Below, piece by piece: positions 1-11,082 of a DNA stretch of 64,000 bases. A program made the translations under genes and the position numbers. Below the pieces are notes generated by a model. That model saw nothing but the letters and a program-made list of their open reading frames with translations, had not been told where the DNA came from and ran no database searches. The stretch lies in the NCBI GenBank assembly GCA_963555705.1, contig OY743171.1, positions 14,321,352 to 14,385,351 of the forward strand, in the 5' to 3' direction. The DNA is from Ligustrum vulgare. Taxonomy: Eukaryota; Streptophyta; Magnoliopsida; Lamiales; Oleaceae. Position 1 is the stretch's first letter, and each line of letters begins with the position of its first letter.

Positions 1-49
1 TAGTAGGTTCACGAAAGTTTTTTTGAATTCAACAAAGTTATGCCGAATA

Positions 50-1330
50 TTATGTCTTAGTTGCTTTTGACTTAATAAAGCCACATCTATCCTTGTGATG
101 GTTGGCTTTATATATATATATATTTTTTTTTCCCAATACAAAATTCACATTGACCTTGGTGCATAGTTTAGAAGGAATTAAAAAGGGATGCATTTGACGC
201 ACTTCCTTTAGCGAGTTGCACACCCAGCACCTTACAACAGGCTTTGCTACTTTGACCTGCCAAAAGTAGGGGTGGACAAAATAACCGGACTGAACCAAAC
301 AAAACCGAGCGGTTTGGTTCGGTTTTACAAAAAAAATTAATGATTTGGTTCTTAGTATGGAGAACCAAATGGTTTTGGTTCCGGTTCTTGTTCTAGAACC
401 AAGAACCAAACTAAGAACCGAACCCCAAACCCACTTTTAGATCAATTTTTTTTTTTTTAAACTATTTTTAAAAGTTAAAAAATTAACTTTATCTAATCTT
501 TTGGTAATCTAGGTCTTAGCTTGTTTATGCCGTCAGATATCTAAATTTATTTTTCTTTAATCCTTTTCCTTTTCCATATTTGGTATGTAGCTTGTAAGAG
601 GTTTTTCTTACTGTGTAACTGAAAATATTTCAATGTGGCTCTCACATCTCCTTTTACTCGGTGGAAGATTTCATGCATTACACATCCCTCACATTTTTTA
701 TGAAATATGGACATTTGTTAACTCGTCCTAAAATATGATACTTGTAGTTCAAAGAGGTATTATGAGATTATAGGCATCATCTTGTGTTTCGCGCATTAAT
801 TTTGTTTTTGTTTTATGATAATAGTTTCTAGGTAAGCATGAAGACGCAGTCATGTAGCTTGATATAATTAATCTCTATCAATGACTCATTCGTCTACATT
901 TTTAAATCATTTTTATTAGACAATATTTTGTATGGAGATGTAACTTGATATTTGTGTATTAGTTTAGACTTTGGTAAATGAATTTCGTTAATCATTACTA
1001 AGTACTAACTTATGGTCGTGGATATGGTATGTGATGATAATTTGCTTTTATATTTTAAAATTCAAGTAATGTACTGCGAACCAAACCAAACCAGAACCGA
1101 GCGGTTTTGTTCCGGTTTGGTTTCATATCTTTATAAAAACCGATTGGTTCCATTGGTAAAAAAATCATCGGTTCATGGTTCGGTTTGGTTCCAATGGAAC
1201 CAGAACTAAATCGAATCATGTCCACCCCTAGCCAAAAGTATGAACTCGCTATTAACTCCAAGGTCATGTCACTCCCATTGTCCTCGCGATGCCAATCACC
1301 TATAATTTTTTTGTCGGAGACTATTGTATG
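50..1330 (-). pseudogene. Ty3/gypsy integrase remnant, split by a hAT insertion
   Basis: If the hAT element at 267-1230 is ignored, the minus strand reads, across shifting frames, like the zinc-binding N-terminus and start of the core of a gypsy integrase. An aromatic YFW motif is followed by a C-x2-C pair (CWVC), then a stretch ending VNVNFVLG, which matches the place where family members carry the first catalytic Asp. No open frame survives and no LTR could be assigned. The family match is by pattern only. It is older than the hAT insertion that cuts it. Confidence 0.5.
267..1230. mobile_element. Non-autonomous hAT-type DNA transposon (964 bp)
   Basis: The termini are perfect 12-bp inverted repeats (TAGGGGTGGACA at the left, its complement at the right). 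The element is flanked on both sides by the same 8 bases, GCCAAAAG (259-266 and 1231-1238), the duplication length expected of the hAT superfamily. Inside each end, clusters of the ACCGAACCAAA/TTTGGTTCGGT type form long subterminal inverted repeats, which often serve as transposase-binding regions in hAT elements. No transposase reading frame is present, so movement would need a transposase supplied in trans. Confidence 0.88.
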
Positions 1331-3028
1331 GTATGTCGAGTTGATGTCGAATAACTAAGATCCCATCCTCCATCACATATATGGGGGCATCAGTGGCCAA
1401 CCGTGTGATAGTTTACCCGAAGAAAGGATGAATGTGGCAGAGATCAAAGAAATAATCCAACATAGTGCTTTATGGAAGTAAGAACGGAGTAGTATTTGTA
1501 GAGATTAAATGTGAAGTCTTGTAAATAGGTCTACCGAAAATCATGCTTTGAGTAGCCAATTGTTTTAGCACCTCGTGGTTTGTAAAAAGCAACACTAATT
1601 GCGTTGAAAGAGGTCATGGCGCCAATATCTTTAAACCTAGATGAATGTGTAAAACTTGATGTTATAGGTGCTCTAGTAAGAAAGGGCACTGTCAGCTTCT
1701 AATTGTAGTATATGCCCACTTTTACATATCACAATTGAGTTCGAGGTTTGAAAAAAAGGGTAGTAGTAGAATGGGTGTTGTGGTGAATTTTTGTTTGATC
1801 AATGCCACGTGCTTTATCAGCCATATACAAATTTTCCGCTATGAAGACGAGACAATGAACCACAAACGTAAAGAATGAAATGTTGGTAAAATGAGGCAAG
1901 CCCATGGAAGTTATGGACATCATTAGTGGAAATAGTCAAGGCCAATGACTGAATAGCTTCTACCTTCATTAGATCCATTATATTCTCTCTCTTTTTATTT
2001 TTTGAAAAAGCTCTAAGGATGAGTGAAACTTAGAGAAGCAAAAAAATAAATTGATGCTGCCTCATTTTTTTGTGATTTAAAGTGTGTTTTGACTGTTCAG
2101 ATGAAACTCGATTTGTTGGTGGTTGGAGAGCTTTTTTTTTTTATTGGTGATTTGAGAGGGTTTTATTTGGTGGTTGAACAAGGGTTGCAGAATACTTCCC
2201 ATGGTGAACCAAAATCCAGTCAAAGGTAATTGCTTTGGCTCTTATACCTAATAGTAGAATTATATGAGCAGAAGAGGGAGAAAAGAAGAGAAATGAGGAA
2301 AAAAGAGAAGAAAAGGAAGGAATAGGAAGGGAAGAATAATTAGACAGACTAAGCAGAATTTTGGGGGGAGAGGAAGTATCTTTATTTAATGAATCAAAGT
2401 TATAAGTATTACAATGCATAAGCCCTCTGTATACATGTTTAAAGTAATCATAATTGAAATAGGGAAACACTGTAGAATATATTCAATCTAACCATGTGTT
2501 TTCTAGAATAAGCGTCTAATTTGGAAAGTAAATAAAATACTATATCTACTAAGCTCCTCATCAGTAACGAAGTTTGGCATAAAACTAGTAAGGCCATTAT
2601 TTCCTTCCATTACTTCTTTTGACACTACTTCGTCATTACACACATCATAATCAAACTTAATATCAAATTCAATATTAATCAGCAATCGTTTGGATATTAA
2701 TAGCTTCTCATAGTATGCTTGTCTACATCCATATTTTGTAACTAAAACAACGAAAATCTTGTTGGTGAACCTTAGAAACAAAGTGTAGCAATAAGGGTTA
2801 GGACTTCTTGGAGTTGTGGCCATAAGCCGCCAATGTAATGCGAAACCATATGGTCATCTAATTCATTGATCTCATTCCGAACCACCAACTAAGAAAAGTC
2901 TGTAGTATAATTTTTTACAAAACTAGGGTCAAGGTGCAAATTTTGAAGTTGCTAATAGAGAGTCCTCATGTAGATATAAGATGGAAAGTCAACCTCAAGT
3001 ACTTTTCAATTTCTCCATAGTGGTGATA
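1331..3028. other. No recognised gene; degenerate sequence
   Basis: Short open stretches exist on the minus strand (1729-1923 and 2503-2823, the latter about 106 codons), but neither shows a domain, codon pattern or splice context I recognise. A purine-rich tract lies near 2265-2340. This is probably decayed repeat DNA left of the gypsy element that starts at 3029. Confidence 0.4.
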
Positions 3029-3151
3029 TGATGTAGGATAATCATATTCTAAATATGAAATAGTTTTATCTTTAATGTAATAAATTATTCTCTACAAATT
3101 TTTAAGTTTTTCAACTTTCTTCATGTTTTAAGAATTTTAGTTACGCTTCCA
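3029..3151 (+). repeat. 5' LTR of the outer gypsy element, internally deleted
   Basis: It matches both ends of the 373-bp right LTR (11083-11455) but is only about 123 bp long, so roughly 250 bp of U3/R is missing. Its end is set by the primer site that follows; the exact final base is uncertain by a few nucleotides. Confidence 0.7.
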
Positions 3152-3158
3152 CCAAAAT

Positions 3159-3170
3159 TGGTATCAGAGC
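3159..3170 (+). promoter_or_regulatory. Primer-binding site, initiator Met-tRNA type
   Basis: TGGTATCAGAGC is the standard plant LTR-retrotransposon primer site complementary to the 3' end of initiator tRNA-Met. It lies a few bases after the left LTR and fixes the plus-strand orientation. Confidence 0.85.
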
Positions 3171-3385
3171 AAGGTTTGCTCTTGTTTGATGGCTACATAT
3201 GGTGGTTGTGGTACTCATACTCGTGGCAATGATAAGTGGATTGCAAAATTATCAATCATTGTCCGGAACTTGGAATAAAGAATGGAAATGCTTGTAGAAG
3301 CAGTTGACAAAATTTACTGACTTTGAATACTATAAATATTGCGACAAGTTTTTTAGAACATGATGGACCATCAACAGCAAAAAAA

Positions 3386-3799
3386 TGCAATGTGATAATA
3401 AACTATGAGAGTAGTGAGAACTTGATATCCAAAACATTGGTGAAAGCTTTAAATTTGAATATTGAAAATACTCATCTTGCTATTAAGTTCCACTAGTTAA
3501 AAGGGGGCAAGAAATTCAAAAACAGATGTATGTAAAATTCCACTTTTATTGAAAAGTACTACAAAGATGAGATTGTGTATAACGTGGCAGAGATTGACAA
3601 TTGTCTTGTACTATTGGGACAATCATGGCACTATGATGGAGATGTTATGTGTATAGGTCGAGATAGCATGCGTGCATTTTGGTGGTACAGTAAGAAGATT
3701 ATTTTTGTTTTATGTGATGAGCAATTTCTAAATATTAGTGTAAGTAAAGAGCAACAGATTTATAAGACTGATGATGGGGCTAAAAAAATATCTGTTTAA
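3386..3799 (+). pseudogene. Gypsy aspartic-protease (gag-pol) remnant
   Basis: The translation, with a frameshift and stops, runs CNVIINYESSENLISKTLVK, then a stretch around VYNVAEIDNCLVLLGQ, then a WHYDGD and WYSKKIIFV segment. This follows the order of the retropepsin region in plant gypsy elements (I-I-D-x-G-S at the active site, later LLGRPWQ). The active-site Asp-Ser/Thr-Gly is degraded to Asn-Tyr-Glu, so it cannot be an active protease. The rest of pol is not recognisable before the nested element begins at 4318. Confidence 0.65.
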
Positions 3800-4317
3800 A
3801 GATTATTACGATGTAATATTGTAATAGACGTAGAAAAGAACGTGAAAGTTGAAAATTTGAGATCAGCTTATCCTTTTACATGGAAATGACAATGTCTATA
3901 TGCGTAAGGATGAAAAACATTAATGTGAAATTGCAGTTGAAGGCCTCAAGCTCGAGCCGCACTCTAATAATGAACAAGTTAAAGTTTTAATGAATACAGT
4001 CTAAGAGAAAGGAATTAAACTTTTCGATCATGAAAGAATCAAAGGCTAGGCTAGTCAAATTAAGGATAAAAATTTCGCTGACCTTTGTGGTTTTGGTGCC
4101 AATGTATTGAATAAGCATATGGAAAATATGGGTGGTGTCGATTCGAGTCCTCTTACCAATTCTTTTGTATTGAAGAAATCATTACTAGACTTATAGCAAA
4201 TGATAAGATACGGGAAGAACTGAAAATAGCATTAGTGGACTCTAGGATGAATGTCACATATGAGTAAAATAGGAGCAAAGTTGACTTCAAATAATGAAAT
4301 TAAGGAATATAGCAATG
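3800..4317 (+). other. Degenerate interior of the outer gypsy element
   Basis: No intact frame is present. Short stretches are open but unrecognised. The segment ends in CAATG (4313-4317), the left copy of the target duplication of the nested element. Confidence 0.45.
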
Positions 4318-4595
4318 TGATGTAGCATTAGTGGGGAAAAGAAAGCAAGAGAGAAGAAGAGACAGTGAGAAGAGGGGGGGGGGGGGGGGTGAGGAGAACG
4401 ATGGGGGCAAAGAGAGAGGTCACAAAACTATTCCATTCATAATCTGTCTTTTCCAAAGAGTTACAATCAAAGTTAAATAGTAGAATAAACCTAATTACAA
4501 AATGGATTTGGGCCAAGCCCATACATAAGCCCACAGAAAGATGTTAAGTAAAATTGGTCCAACAAAGGCCTAAACAAAATGTGATGTCCGCATCA
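4318..4595 (-). repeat. 3' LTR of the chromovirus (278 bp)
   Basis: It begins TGATGTAGC and ends GTCCGCATCA. It contains a 16-base G run (4374-4389), longer on its flanks than the right LTR by a short insertion. It pairs with 10429-10688. Confidence 0.93.
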
Positions 4596-4611
4596 ACTCT
4601 CCCGGGGTGGG
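4596..4611 (-). promoter_or_regulatory. Polypurine-tract region of the chromovirus
   Basis: Immediately inside the 3' LTR the minus strand reads CCCACCCCGGGAGAGT. The purine run ends at the LTR border, the position where plus-strand DNA synthesis is primed in LTR retroelements. Confidence 0.65.
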
Positions 4612-4652
4612 ACAAAAAACTCGACCCTGTCGAGTGGGTGATATGCATGCTG

Positions 4653-5222
4653 TCAAACTCCCAACCACAAGCTAAGCGGCTGAACAAACTTCTTGCGACG
4701 CCTATAGACACGCAAGGGTGGTGAGTCGAGCAATGGAAGATCCTGTTGACTCCTATAATGCTCCAATAATTCGGGGTCAATGTGCTGAAGCGTCTCTCGG
4801 GGAATCCAAGTACAATCAGAATCAGGGCTATCAACCCAACGAACAAGGAAGCGTTGAATCTCTCCATCTTTGGTCAACACAGTCTGTTCATCTAAAATAG
4901 CATCAATTTTATCTTTGTGTGCTGTGGTAGGTTGGGTTGGGGTTGGGGTAACATGTTCGGGTTGAGGGTCCACAGATGGAGGTGTAAAAGGATCATCAGA
5001 AGGGTTAAAATGGCCTTTGTATGCAACTAAGTCCTCAACATTGAAGGTAGAGTGGTAGCCAAAATGTGAGGGTAAATCAATGACATATGCATTTGGACCA
5101 ACACGCTTTAAAATTTTAAAAGGACCAACACTACGAGCTTGCAACTTGGACGCGGAACCAGATAGACGTCGCTCCGGTCTAATTCGAATCATAACATAAT
5201 CCCCAATATTAAATTCAACATG
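4653..5222 (-). pseudogene. Chromovirus integrase C-terminus and chromodomain
   Basis: This continues the integrase frame after a TGA stop at 5223-5225. It opens with the GDYVMIRIRPER segment typical of the integrase C-terminal fold, continues through a proline-rich linker, and ends in a chromodomain (FLVRWVDSPDSDCTWIP). In the family that domain guides integration to methylated-histone heterochromatin. The aromatic Trp residues of the domain are present. The reading frame itself is intact after the stop and ends at 4653, close to the 3' LTR as in other chromoviruses. Confidence 0.85.
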
Positions 5223-5225
5223 TCA

Positions 5226-5969
5226 TTTATGCAAATCAGCTCGAAGTTTATATGATGCATTACTCGCTTCAAGTTGTTTATTGATCTCAATATGCAAATC
5301 ATGAAGATGTACAAATGCTTCAGCTGACATAGACACACTAGCATGTGGGGACATGGGAATAAGGTCTAATGGCTTCCTAGGTTTATAACCATGAACAACT
5401 TCAAAAGGGCTCATGCCTATGGACCGATTCACTGAACTATTATATGCAAGTTGGGCTGTAGGGAGTATCAAATCCCAATTCTTAAGATTTTCCTGGACCA
5501 AACACCTTAGAAGATTACCAAGACTGCGATTGACAACCTCGGTCTGACCATCAGTTTGTGGATGGTATGCAGTAGAAAATTTCAATTTTGTTCGAATCAT
5601 ACACCATAGGGTTCTCCAAAAATGGCTTGTGAAACGAACATCCTTATCTGAGACAATAGTCTTAGGAAGACCATACAACTTGACGATCTCATGAAAATAT
5701 AACTTGGCAATTTTGGAAGCATCAGAAGTTTTGCTACAAGGAATGAAGTGCACCATTTTCGAGAAGCGATCCACCACAACGAAAATAGAGTCATGCTTCT
5801 TTGGAGCGCGTGGTAACCCTAACACGAAATCCATACTAACATCTTGCCAAGGACAACTGGGGACTGGAAGAGGCGTGTAAAGACCTGTGTTCTGCCACTT
5901 TTGCTTGGCTCGTTGACAGGTGTTGCACGAGCCAACTATCTTAGCCACATCTGTCTTCAAACTGGCCAA
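5226..5969 (-). pseudogene. Chromovirus integrase core
   Basis: The zinc-finger cysteines (CNTCQRAK) are followed by the D-D-E catalytic core: Asp in SMDFVLGLPR, Asp in VSDKDVRF, and Glu in the HPQTDGQTEVVNRSLG motif. All three catalytic residues are visible. The segment is joined to the upstream RNase H/zinc-finger part by a one-base frameshift in the 5957-5969 overlap and cut by a TGA at 5223-5225. Integrase would join element DNA to the host chromosome, but this copy cannot produce it as one polyprotein. Confidence 0.88.
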
Positions 5970-7435
5970 TAGAATTGACGTTCGATCTCCTCTATGGTCT
6001 TATCACGCCCAAAGTGCCTTGCCAGACCGCCCGCATGACTTTCCCAAATTATAAAGTCTCTCACTGAAGTCCTAGGGATACACAACTTATTGGATCTAAA
6101 AAGATAGCCCCCCTCGAGACGGAAACCATTAGTAGTATCCGTATTGCCATTTTGCAAGCCCCGAAATATGTTTTTGAAATCAGGACATGACTCGTACTCT
6201 TCCTTGAGTCTTTCAAAACCAATGACCTTGACACTCATGACGGACAAAAGGGAGATGCGCCGTATTAAAGCATCAGCTGCTTGGTTTTCAATGCCTTTCT
6301 TATGTGTCAAAACAAAAGAATAGGCCTGTAAATACTCGATCCAACGCCTATGCCTACAATTCAGACGTGTTTGGGAATTAAGGAAACGAAGGGCCTCATG
6401 GTCTGAATAGAGGACAAATTCATGGGGTAACAAGTAATGATGCCAATAGCGCAAAGCTTGTACAACTGCGTACAACTCCTTATCATAAGTCGAGTACCGT
6501 TGTTTGGCATCGTTTAACTTCTCACTGAAGTAAGCAATAGGATGACGTTCCTGACTTAAGACTCCACCTATTCCTACCTCTGACGCATCACATTCAACCT
6601 CAAAAACTTTGGAAAAGTCAGGAAGTCGCATAACAGGAGCTTCGGTCATGCTCCTTTTGATTAACCTAAAGGTTTTGGCAGCTTCTTGTGTCCAATGAAA
6701 CTCTCTTCCCTTCATGCACTCCGTGATAGGAGCCATGATCGTGCTAAACCCCTTGATGAAACGACGATAAAAAGTAGCTAAACCATGAAAGCTTCTAATG
6801 TCATGTAAAGTCTCGGGTTCAGGCCAACTTACAATTGCCTGAATCTTTGCGGGGTCAGCACAAACTCCTGATGCGGACACAATGAAGCCTAGGAAGACAA
6901 CTCTATCGGTGAAGAAAGAACATTTCTTCACATTAGCATACATGCTTGTTGCACGAAGTGTAGAACAAACCTGCATGAGATGATCACGATGTTGTTCCCT
7001 AGTTTTGCTGTACACAAGAATGTCATCAAAATAGACGACAATGAATTTACCCATGAAAGGCTGAAGGGCTTGTGTCATCACCCTCATAAATGTACTAGGG
7101 GTATTTGTTAGACCAAAAGGCATGACCAGCCACTCGTAAAGACCATCCTTAGTTTTAAAAGCTGTTTTCCATTCGTCACCTGAGCGAATCCTAATTTGGT
7201 GATAACCACTCTTTAAATCAATCTTGGAAAAGATCGTGGCTAAGGGCATCATATCCAGCATATCATCAAGTCGAGGAATTGGAAAGCGATATTTAACAGT
7301 GATCTTATTGATGGCACGACTATCAACACACATCCTCCAAGAACCATCTTTCTTAGGTGTCAAAAGAGCGGGAACCGCACAAGGACTTAAAATCTTGCGG
7401 ATGAATCCTTTATGAAGGAGTTCACCCACCTGCCT
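5957..7435 (-). pseudogene. Chromovirus reverse transcriptase and RNase H
   Basis: About 490 codons are open after a TAA at 7436-7438 that cuts it from gag-protease in the same frame. RT motifs are in order: PVKKDGS-like [30 protein letters not shown], and the catalytic box YFDD at about residues 133-136. RNase H follows with [15 protein letters not shown] and YSDHEAL. The histidine part of the integrase zinc finger (ESHAGG..RH) ends the frame. The DNA-synthesis domains look intact in themselves, which suggests recent inactivation. Confidence 0.92.
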
Positions 7436-9433
7436 TTAGAGCTCGGCGTGCTCAGTAGGATTCATCCTATAATGAGGCAAGTTTGGAAGAGATGAGCCTG
7501 GCACAAGATCTATAGCATGTTGGATATCCCGTAAAGGAGGCAATAGGTCAGGGAGGTCATCAGGGAAGACGTCTTGAAATTCTTGAAGAATAGATTGGGT
7601 CTCTACAGAGGTCACTAATGGAGAATCTGATGGGGCTTCCATGACAATCACGACAAACACGATAGAGTTGTCCACAAGTGTACGCTCAAATTCTGTAGGA
7701 CTAATCACATGTAATCCTTTTCGATCGCCAATTTTCTTGGCCTGCTGTGACTCAAAAGGTTTAGGGGGTAAAGGATTAAGGTGGATTTTCTTTCCATTAA
7801 AGACAAAGGAACATGAGTTTGATCGACCATGGATAGTCACATCTAAATCAAACAACCACAGGTGACCAAGAATAACATGTCCGACGTCCATAGGAATGAC
7901 GTCACACCATATATGATCCTTATACTCAAGAAACTGGATGGGTACCAGACAACGCTCTTTTACAGCAATAGAAGTGTCGACCCAAGAGACGTTATATGGC
8001 TGAGGGTGAGGGACTGGTTTCAACCCAAGGCGGGCTACTGTAGCAACAGATACTGCGTTAATGCAACTCCCACTATCCACAATAATCTTACAACCATTAT
8101 CATTGATCTTGATGTAAGTGTGAAAGATAGCATGACGACGCCAATCATCAGCGCCCTTAGGCTGGGTAAGGGTACAACGTACGACACCTAGCCGGGAGGT
8201 ATTGGGAGTTAAGGCCACGGAACCTAGACCTGTAGGAAGGGTCTGAATGCATCCCAATAAGGTATCCTCATTATCATCCAAATCATCAAACTCTTCAAGA
8301 TTAGGCTCATAGACTTGATCTTCTAAAGGCTCACCCACGACATCCCTATGTTCCTCAATAACTAAGGCTCGGCTCGGACATCTGGAGGAGATATGTCTGA
8401 AGCGCTTACAGTTGAAGCACTGCAAGCGAGAAGGGGTCCTGGGATTATCAGGAACCTTGCCTCTATTGTCTAAGGCAAGAGGTACCTTAGGTGGAGGGGG
8501 TCCTAAAATGGAGGCGGAAGGACGGTCATCACGATGCCTTCCATATGGAATTTTAGTAACCAACTCGTAATCTCGAACTAAGGAGTAAGCATGATCAAGG
8601 GTGGTCACACCTCGAAGGACAAGTTCACGTTTAAGATCATCTCTTAGGCCCTGTCTAAACCTACTCAAAGTCATAGCTTCATCCTCACTGACATGACATC
8701 GCATTCGAAATTCATCAAATTGAGCAACATAGTCGGTCACTGGGTGATTTCCTTGTGTCAGGTTATTCCCCTGGTCTAACAAATTACCCCTGTACGATTG
8801 GGGTAAATACTTCTCCTGAAGTCGGTGCTTCATTTCCTCCCAGCTTCGAACAGGAGGTGTACGACGCCTTTCAAGGAGATCCTCAATGCTTTCCCAAAAG
8901 AGCTGGGCATTACCAGTTAACTTCAAGCTGGCAAACTGAACTCTTCGATCCTCGGGGACTCCATACCATGACAAGAAAAGGTCCATGTCTCGAATCCATT
9001 GGGAAAAAACTATAGGATCTAAGCACCCATCGAAGGTAGGAGCGTCTAACTTGATGCTTCGAAAGTAACGATCCTCATGACGAGGAGGTGAAAGAGTACC
9101 ATGACGATCATGGCCTCGTTCACGCCCACAAGCATGCTCTCTATCCCTTCGATCACGTCGACCATGCTGTCGTCCACCTCGCCGATGACGATAGTGAACA
9201 TTATGGGACGCTTCAGAATTATTAGCTTCCGACGAGGATGGGCCTCGTTCCAAATTGTTCACCCTAGCAGCGAGCTCTCTGTTCTCTTCACGAGTAGCAG
9301 TCACCTCAGTTTGGACAGTCACTAATTGGGCTTGAAGTTGAGCGAATTGTTGGGTGAGGGCATCGAATTGAGCAGGGTCCGTGGGCAAACTATCGGAGCT
9401 AGATATGACAAAACGACCACTACACAACTGCAT
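7436..9433 (-). pseudogene. Chromovirus gag, zinc knuckle and protease
   Basis: The open frame is 665 codons from an ATG at 9433. An N-terminal coiled-coil-like Gln/Glu-rich stretch and an RG/RH-rich basic stretch precede the retrotransposon gag domain (around residues 130-235). A CX2CX4HX4C knuckle (CFNCKRFRHISSRC, about residues 338-351) is followed by an aspartic protease with the active site VDSGS near residue 450. Gag packages the RNA and the protease matures the polyprotein. The frame ends at a TAA where family members read through into RT. Confidence 0.9.
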
Positions 9434-10413
9434 GCACTATAACACAACTAAATGACTTGTATGGAGAGATCAATAAACAACTCGTTCGAATAGTACATTA
9501 TTAATTTTTATTTTTTATTATTATTTTTTTTTTTAAGAGAGGGATTACGTACGTCCGAATATGGGAAGCTAATACTGCTGGGCTATGTAAAATAATGAAG
9601 CAAGAGTCAAATACGAGCCATCACTTAAGCACATAAAAATGAGTAAGGTAACAGTAAGATTTAACAAAGGTAGGTTTTTTTTTTGTCTCGGGTTTCAATT
9701 ATGCGAAAATGGGCAAGTAGTAAAATAACAGCAGCACAAAAATGTAATTGATGCTATTTTAAAACGAGACAGTAATATAAGCCAAGACCAGTAAAATAGT
9801 AACTCCCCTGGTTTATAAGTAGTCGAGTCGATAAATAGGAGCAAATAGATGTAGCAATCAACAGGAGAAAATAGCTATTGCAATCAGCTGGAGGAAAAAA
9901 GTACCTGCAAAACAATGTTAGAAAACCTTTTTTTTTTTTTCCTAATTTGAATAGGGTCCAATTACCAAATTATCCCATAAATGTGATCAGACTGACCCAA
10001 TTATCACAATATCTATAAATTGGATAAGGCCCATTTATCACGAAATTGGGCCAAGGAGCAAGCCGACACAGGAATCGCGAAGCTATGTGCAGTCTCGCCT
10101 TCGCTGCCGGGGTCGCCGGCGCTGCTGGGGTCGTCGGCGTTGACCAGCAGCTGTTTCTTCTACAGTAAGTACGGCTGCAACTCGGATATTATTCCTTTTT
10201 TTTTTTTTTGAGTATTCTGTTGAAGGTCGCGACGCGTGTCTGCTGTGTTTGGTAGAATTCTTGCTAGTTGTTTCTTAGTGTTTGGTGACTGCTAGTGTCG
10301 ACAGAGGTTGTTGTGGCTAGTGGTTGTGAAAATTTTAGCGTAAGGCGGACGGGTAGGGGTGATGGTTCTGGTGCTATAGATTCGAATGGTGGTTGAAATA
10401 TTTCTCAAATTTA
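9434..10413 (-). other. Untranslated leader of the chromovirus
   Basis: This is roughly 980 bp between the primer site and the gag start. Several T-rich runs and no recognisable gene are present. Part of it (10080-10160) is GC-rich. It corresponds to the 5' leader in the element's own orientation. Confidence 0.6.
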
Positions 10414-10425
10414 GCTCTGATACCA
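10414..10425 (-). promoter_or_regulatory. Primer-binding site of the chromovirus (Met-tRNA)
   Basis: The minus strand reads TGGTATCAGAGC three bases inside the 5' LTR, complementary to initiator tRNA-Met. It confirms minus-strand orientation. Confidence 0.92.
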
Positions 10426-10428
10426 CTT

Positions 10429-10688
10429 TGATGTAGCATTAGTGGGGAAAAGAAAGTAAGAGAGAAGAAGAGAGGGGGGGGGGGGGGAGAACGATGGGGG
10501 CAAAGAGAGAGGTCACAAAACTATTCCATTCATAATCTGCCTTTTCCAAAGAGTTACAATCAAAGTTAAATAGTAGAATAAACCTAATTACAAAATGGAT
10601 TTGGGCCAAGCCCATACATAAGCCCACAGAAAGATGTTAAGTAAAATTTGTCCAACAAAGGCCTAAACAAAATATGATGTCCGCATCA
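10429..10688 (-). repeat. 5' LTR of the chromovirus (260 bp)
   Basis: It begins TGATGTAGC and ends GTCCGCATCA in plus-strand reading, and is paired with 4318-4595. A poly-G run near 10478-10490 marks the site where an adjacent duplication begins. Confidence 0.93.
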
Positions 10689-10951
10689 CAATGTTTTTCG
10701 AGCACATCCAAGGGGGGGGGGGGGGGGGAGAACGATGGGGGCAAAGAGAGAGGTCACAAAACTATTCCATTCATAATCTGCCTTTTCCAAAGAGTTACAA
10801 TCAAAGTTAAATAGTAGAATAAACCTAATTACAAAATGGATTTGGGCCAAGCCCATACATAAGTCCACAGAAAGATGTTAAGTAAAATTTGTCCAACAAA
10901 GGCCTAAACAAAATGTGATGTCCGCATCACAATGTTTTTCGAGCACATCCA
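10689..10951. repeat. 241-bp tandem duplication of LTR end plus flank
   Basis: After the LTR end (10688) come CAATG and about 17 bp of host flank. Then comes a G run, then a second copy of the LTR from its own G run to its CA end (10929), then the same CAATG flank again. The unit is 241 bp (10929 minus 10688), and both junctions fall at the G tract. This is a segmental duplication after insertion, not a second insertion, because the LTR copy lacks its outer end. Confidence 0.8.
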
Positions 10952-11070
10952 GAGATGAACATTTCTTCAATATTAGTATTTACAAAAAAAAATAATAATA
11001 ATAATAATTAGTGTTCCGATTGATAATTTTTCTCTTCTTCAACCAAACTTGAGGAATGATTTTTCTTTCA

Positions 11071-11082
11071 AGTAGAGAAGAA
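11071..11082 (+). promoter_or_regulatory. Polypurine tract of the outer gypsy element
   Basis: AGTAGAGAAGAA lies directly before the right LTR start at 11083, as expected for a plus-strand LTR element. Confidence 0.55.

Larger units (their letters stand above)
4318..10688 (-). mobile_element. Nested Ty3/gypsy chromovirus, full-length but disabled
   Basis: On the minus strand the order is 5' LTR (10429-10688), Met-tRNA primer site, gag with a CCHC knuckle, protease, reverse transcriptase, RNase H, integrase, chromodomain, polypurine tract, 3' LTR (4318-4595). Both LTRs start TG and end CA, and CAATG flanks the whole (4313-4317 and 10689-10693), so the insertion boundaries are exact. The coding region has two in-frame stops and one frameshift. 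The LTRs differ by only about four substitutions plus a poly-G length change and a short indel, suggesting a fairly recent insertion. Short LTRs and the chromodomain would fit a Reina-like chromovirus, but clade assignment needs an RT tree. Confidence 0.93.

Noticed and set aside
2141..2470. Purine-rich block as a further copy of the chromovirus LTR
   Set aside because: Only general composition (GA-rich then TTACAA) is shared; no LTR ends or sustained identity were found.
3159..3170. Possible tRNA gene fragment
   Set aside because: Only the 12-base primer-site complement is present, with no cloverleaf around it; it is an LTR-element primer site.
4653..9433. Integrated pararetrovirus (caulimovirid)
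   Set aside because: Integrase with D-D-E, a chromodomain, LTRs and a 5-bp TSD are present, and no movement-protein region is seen; this is a Ty3/gypsy retrotransposon.
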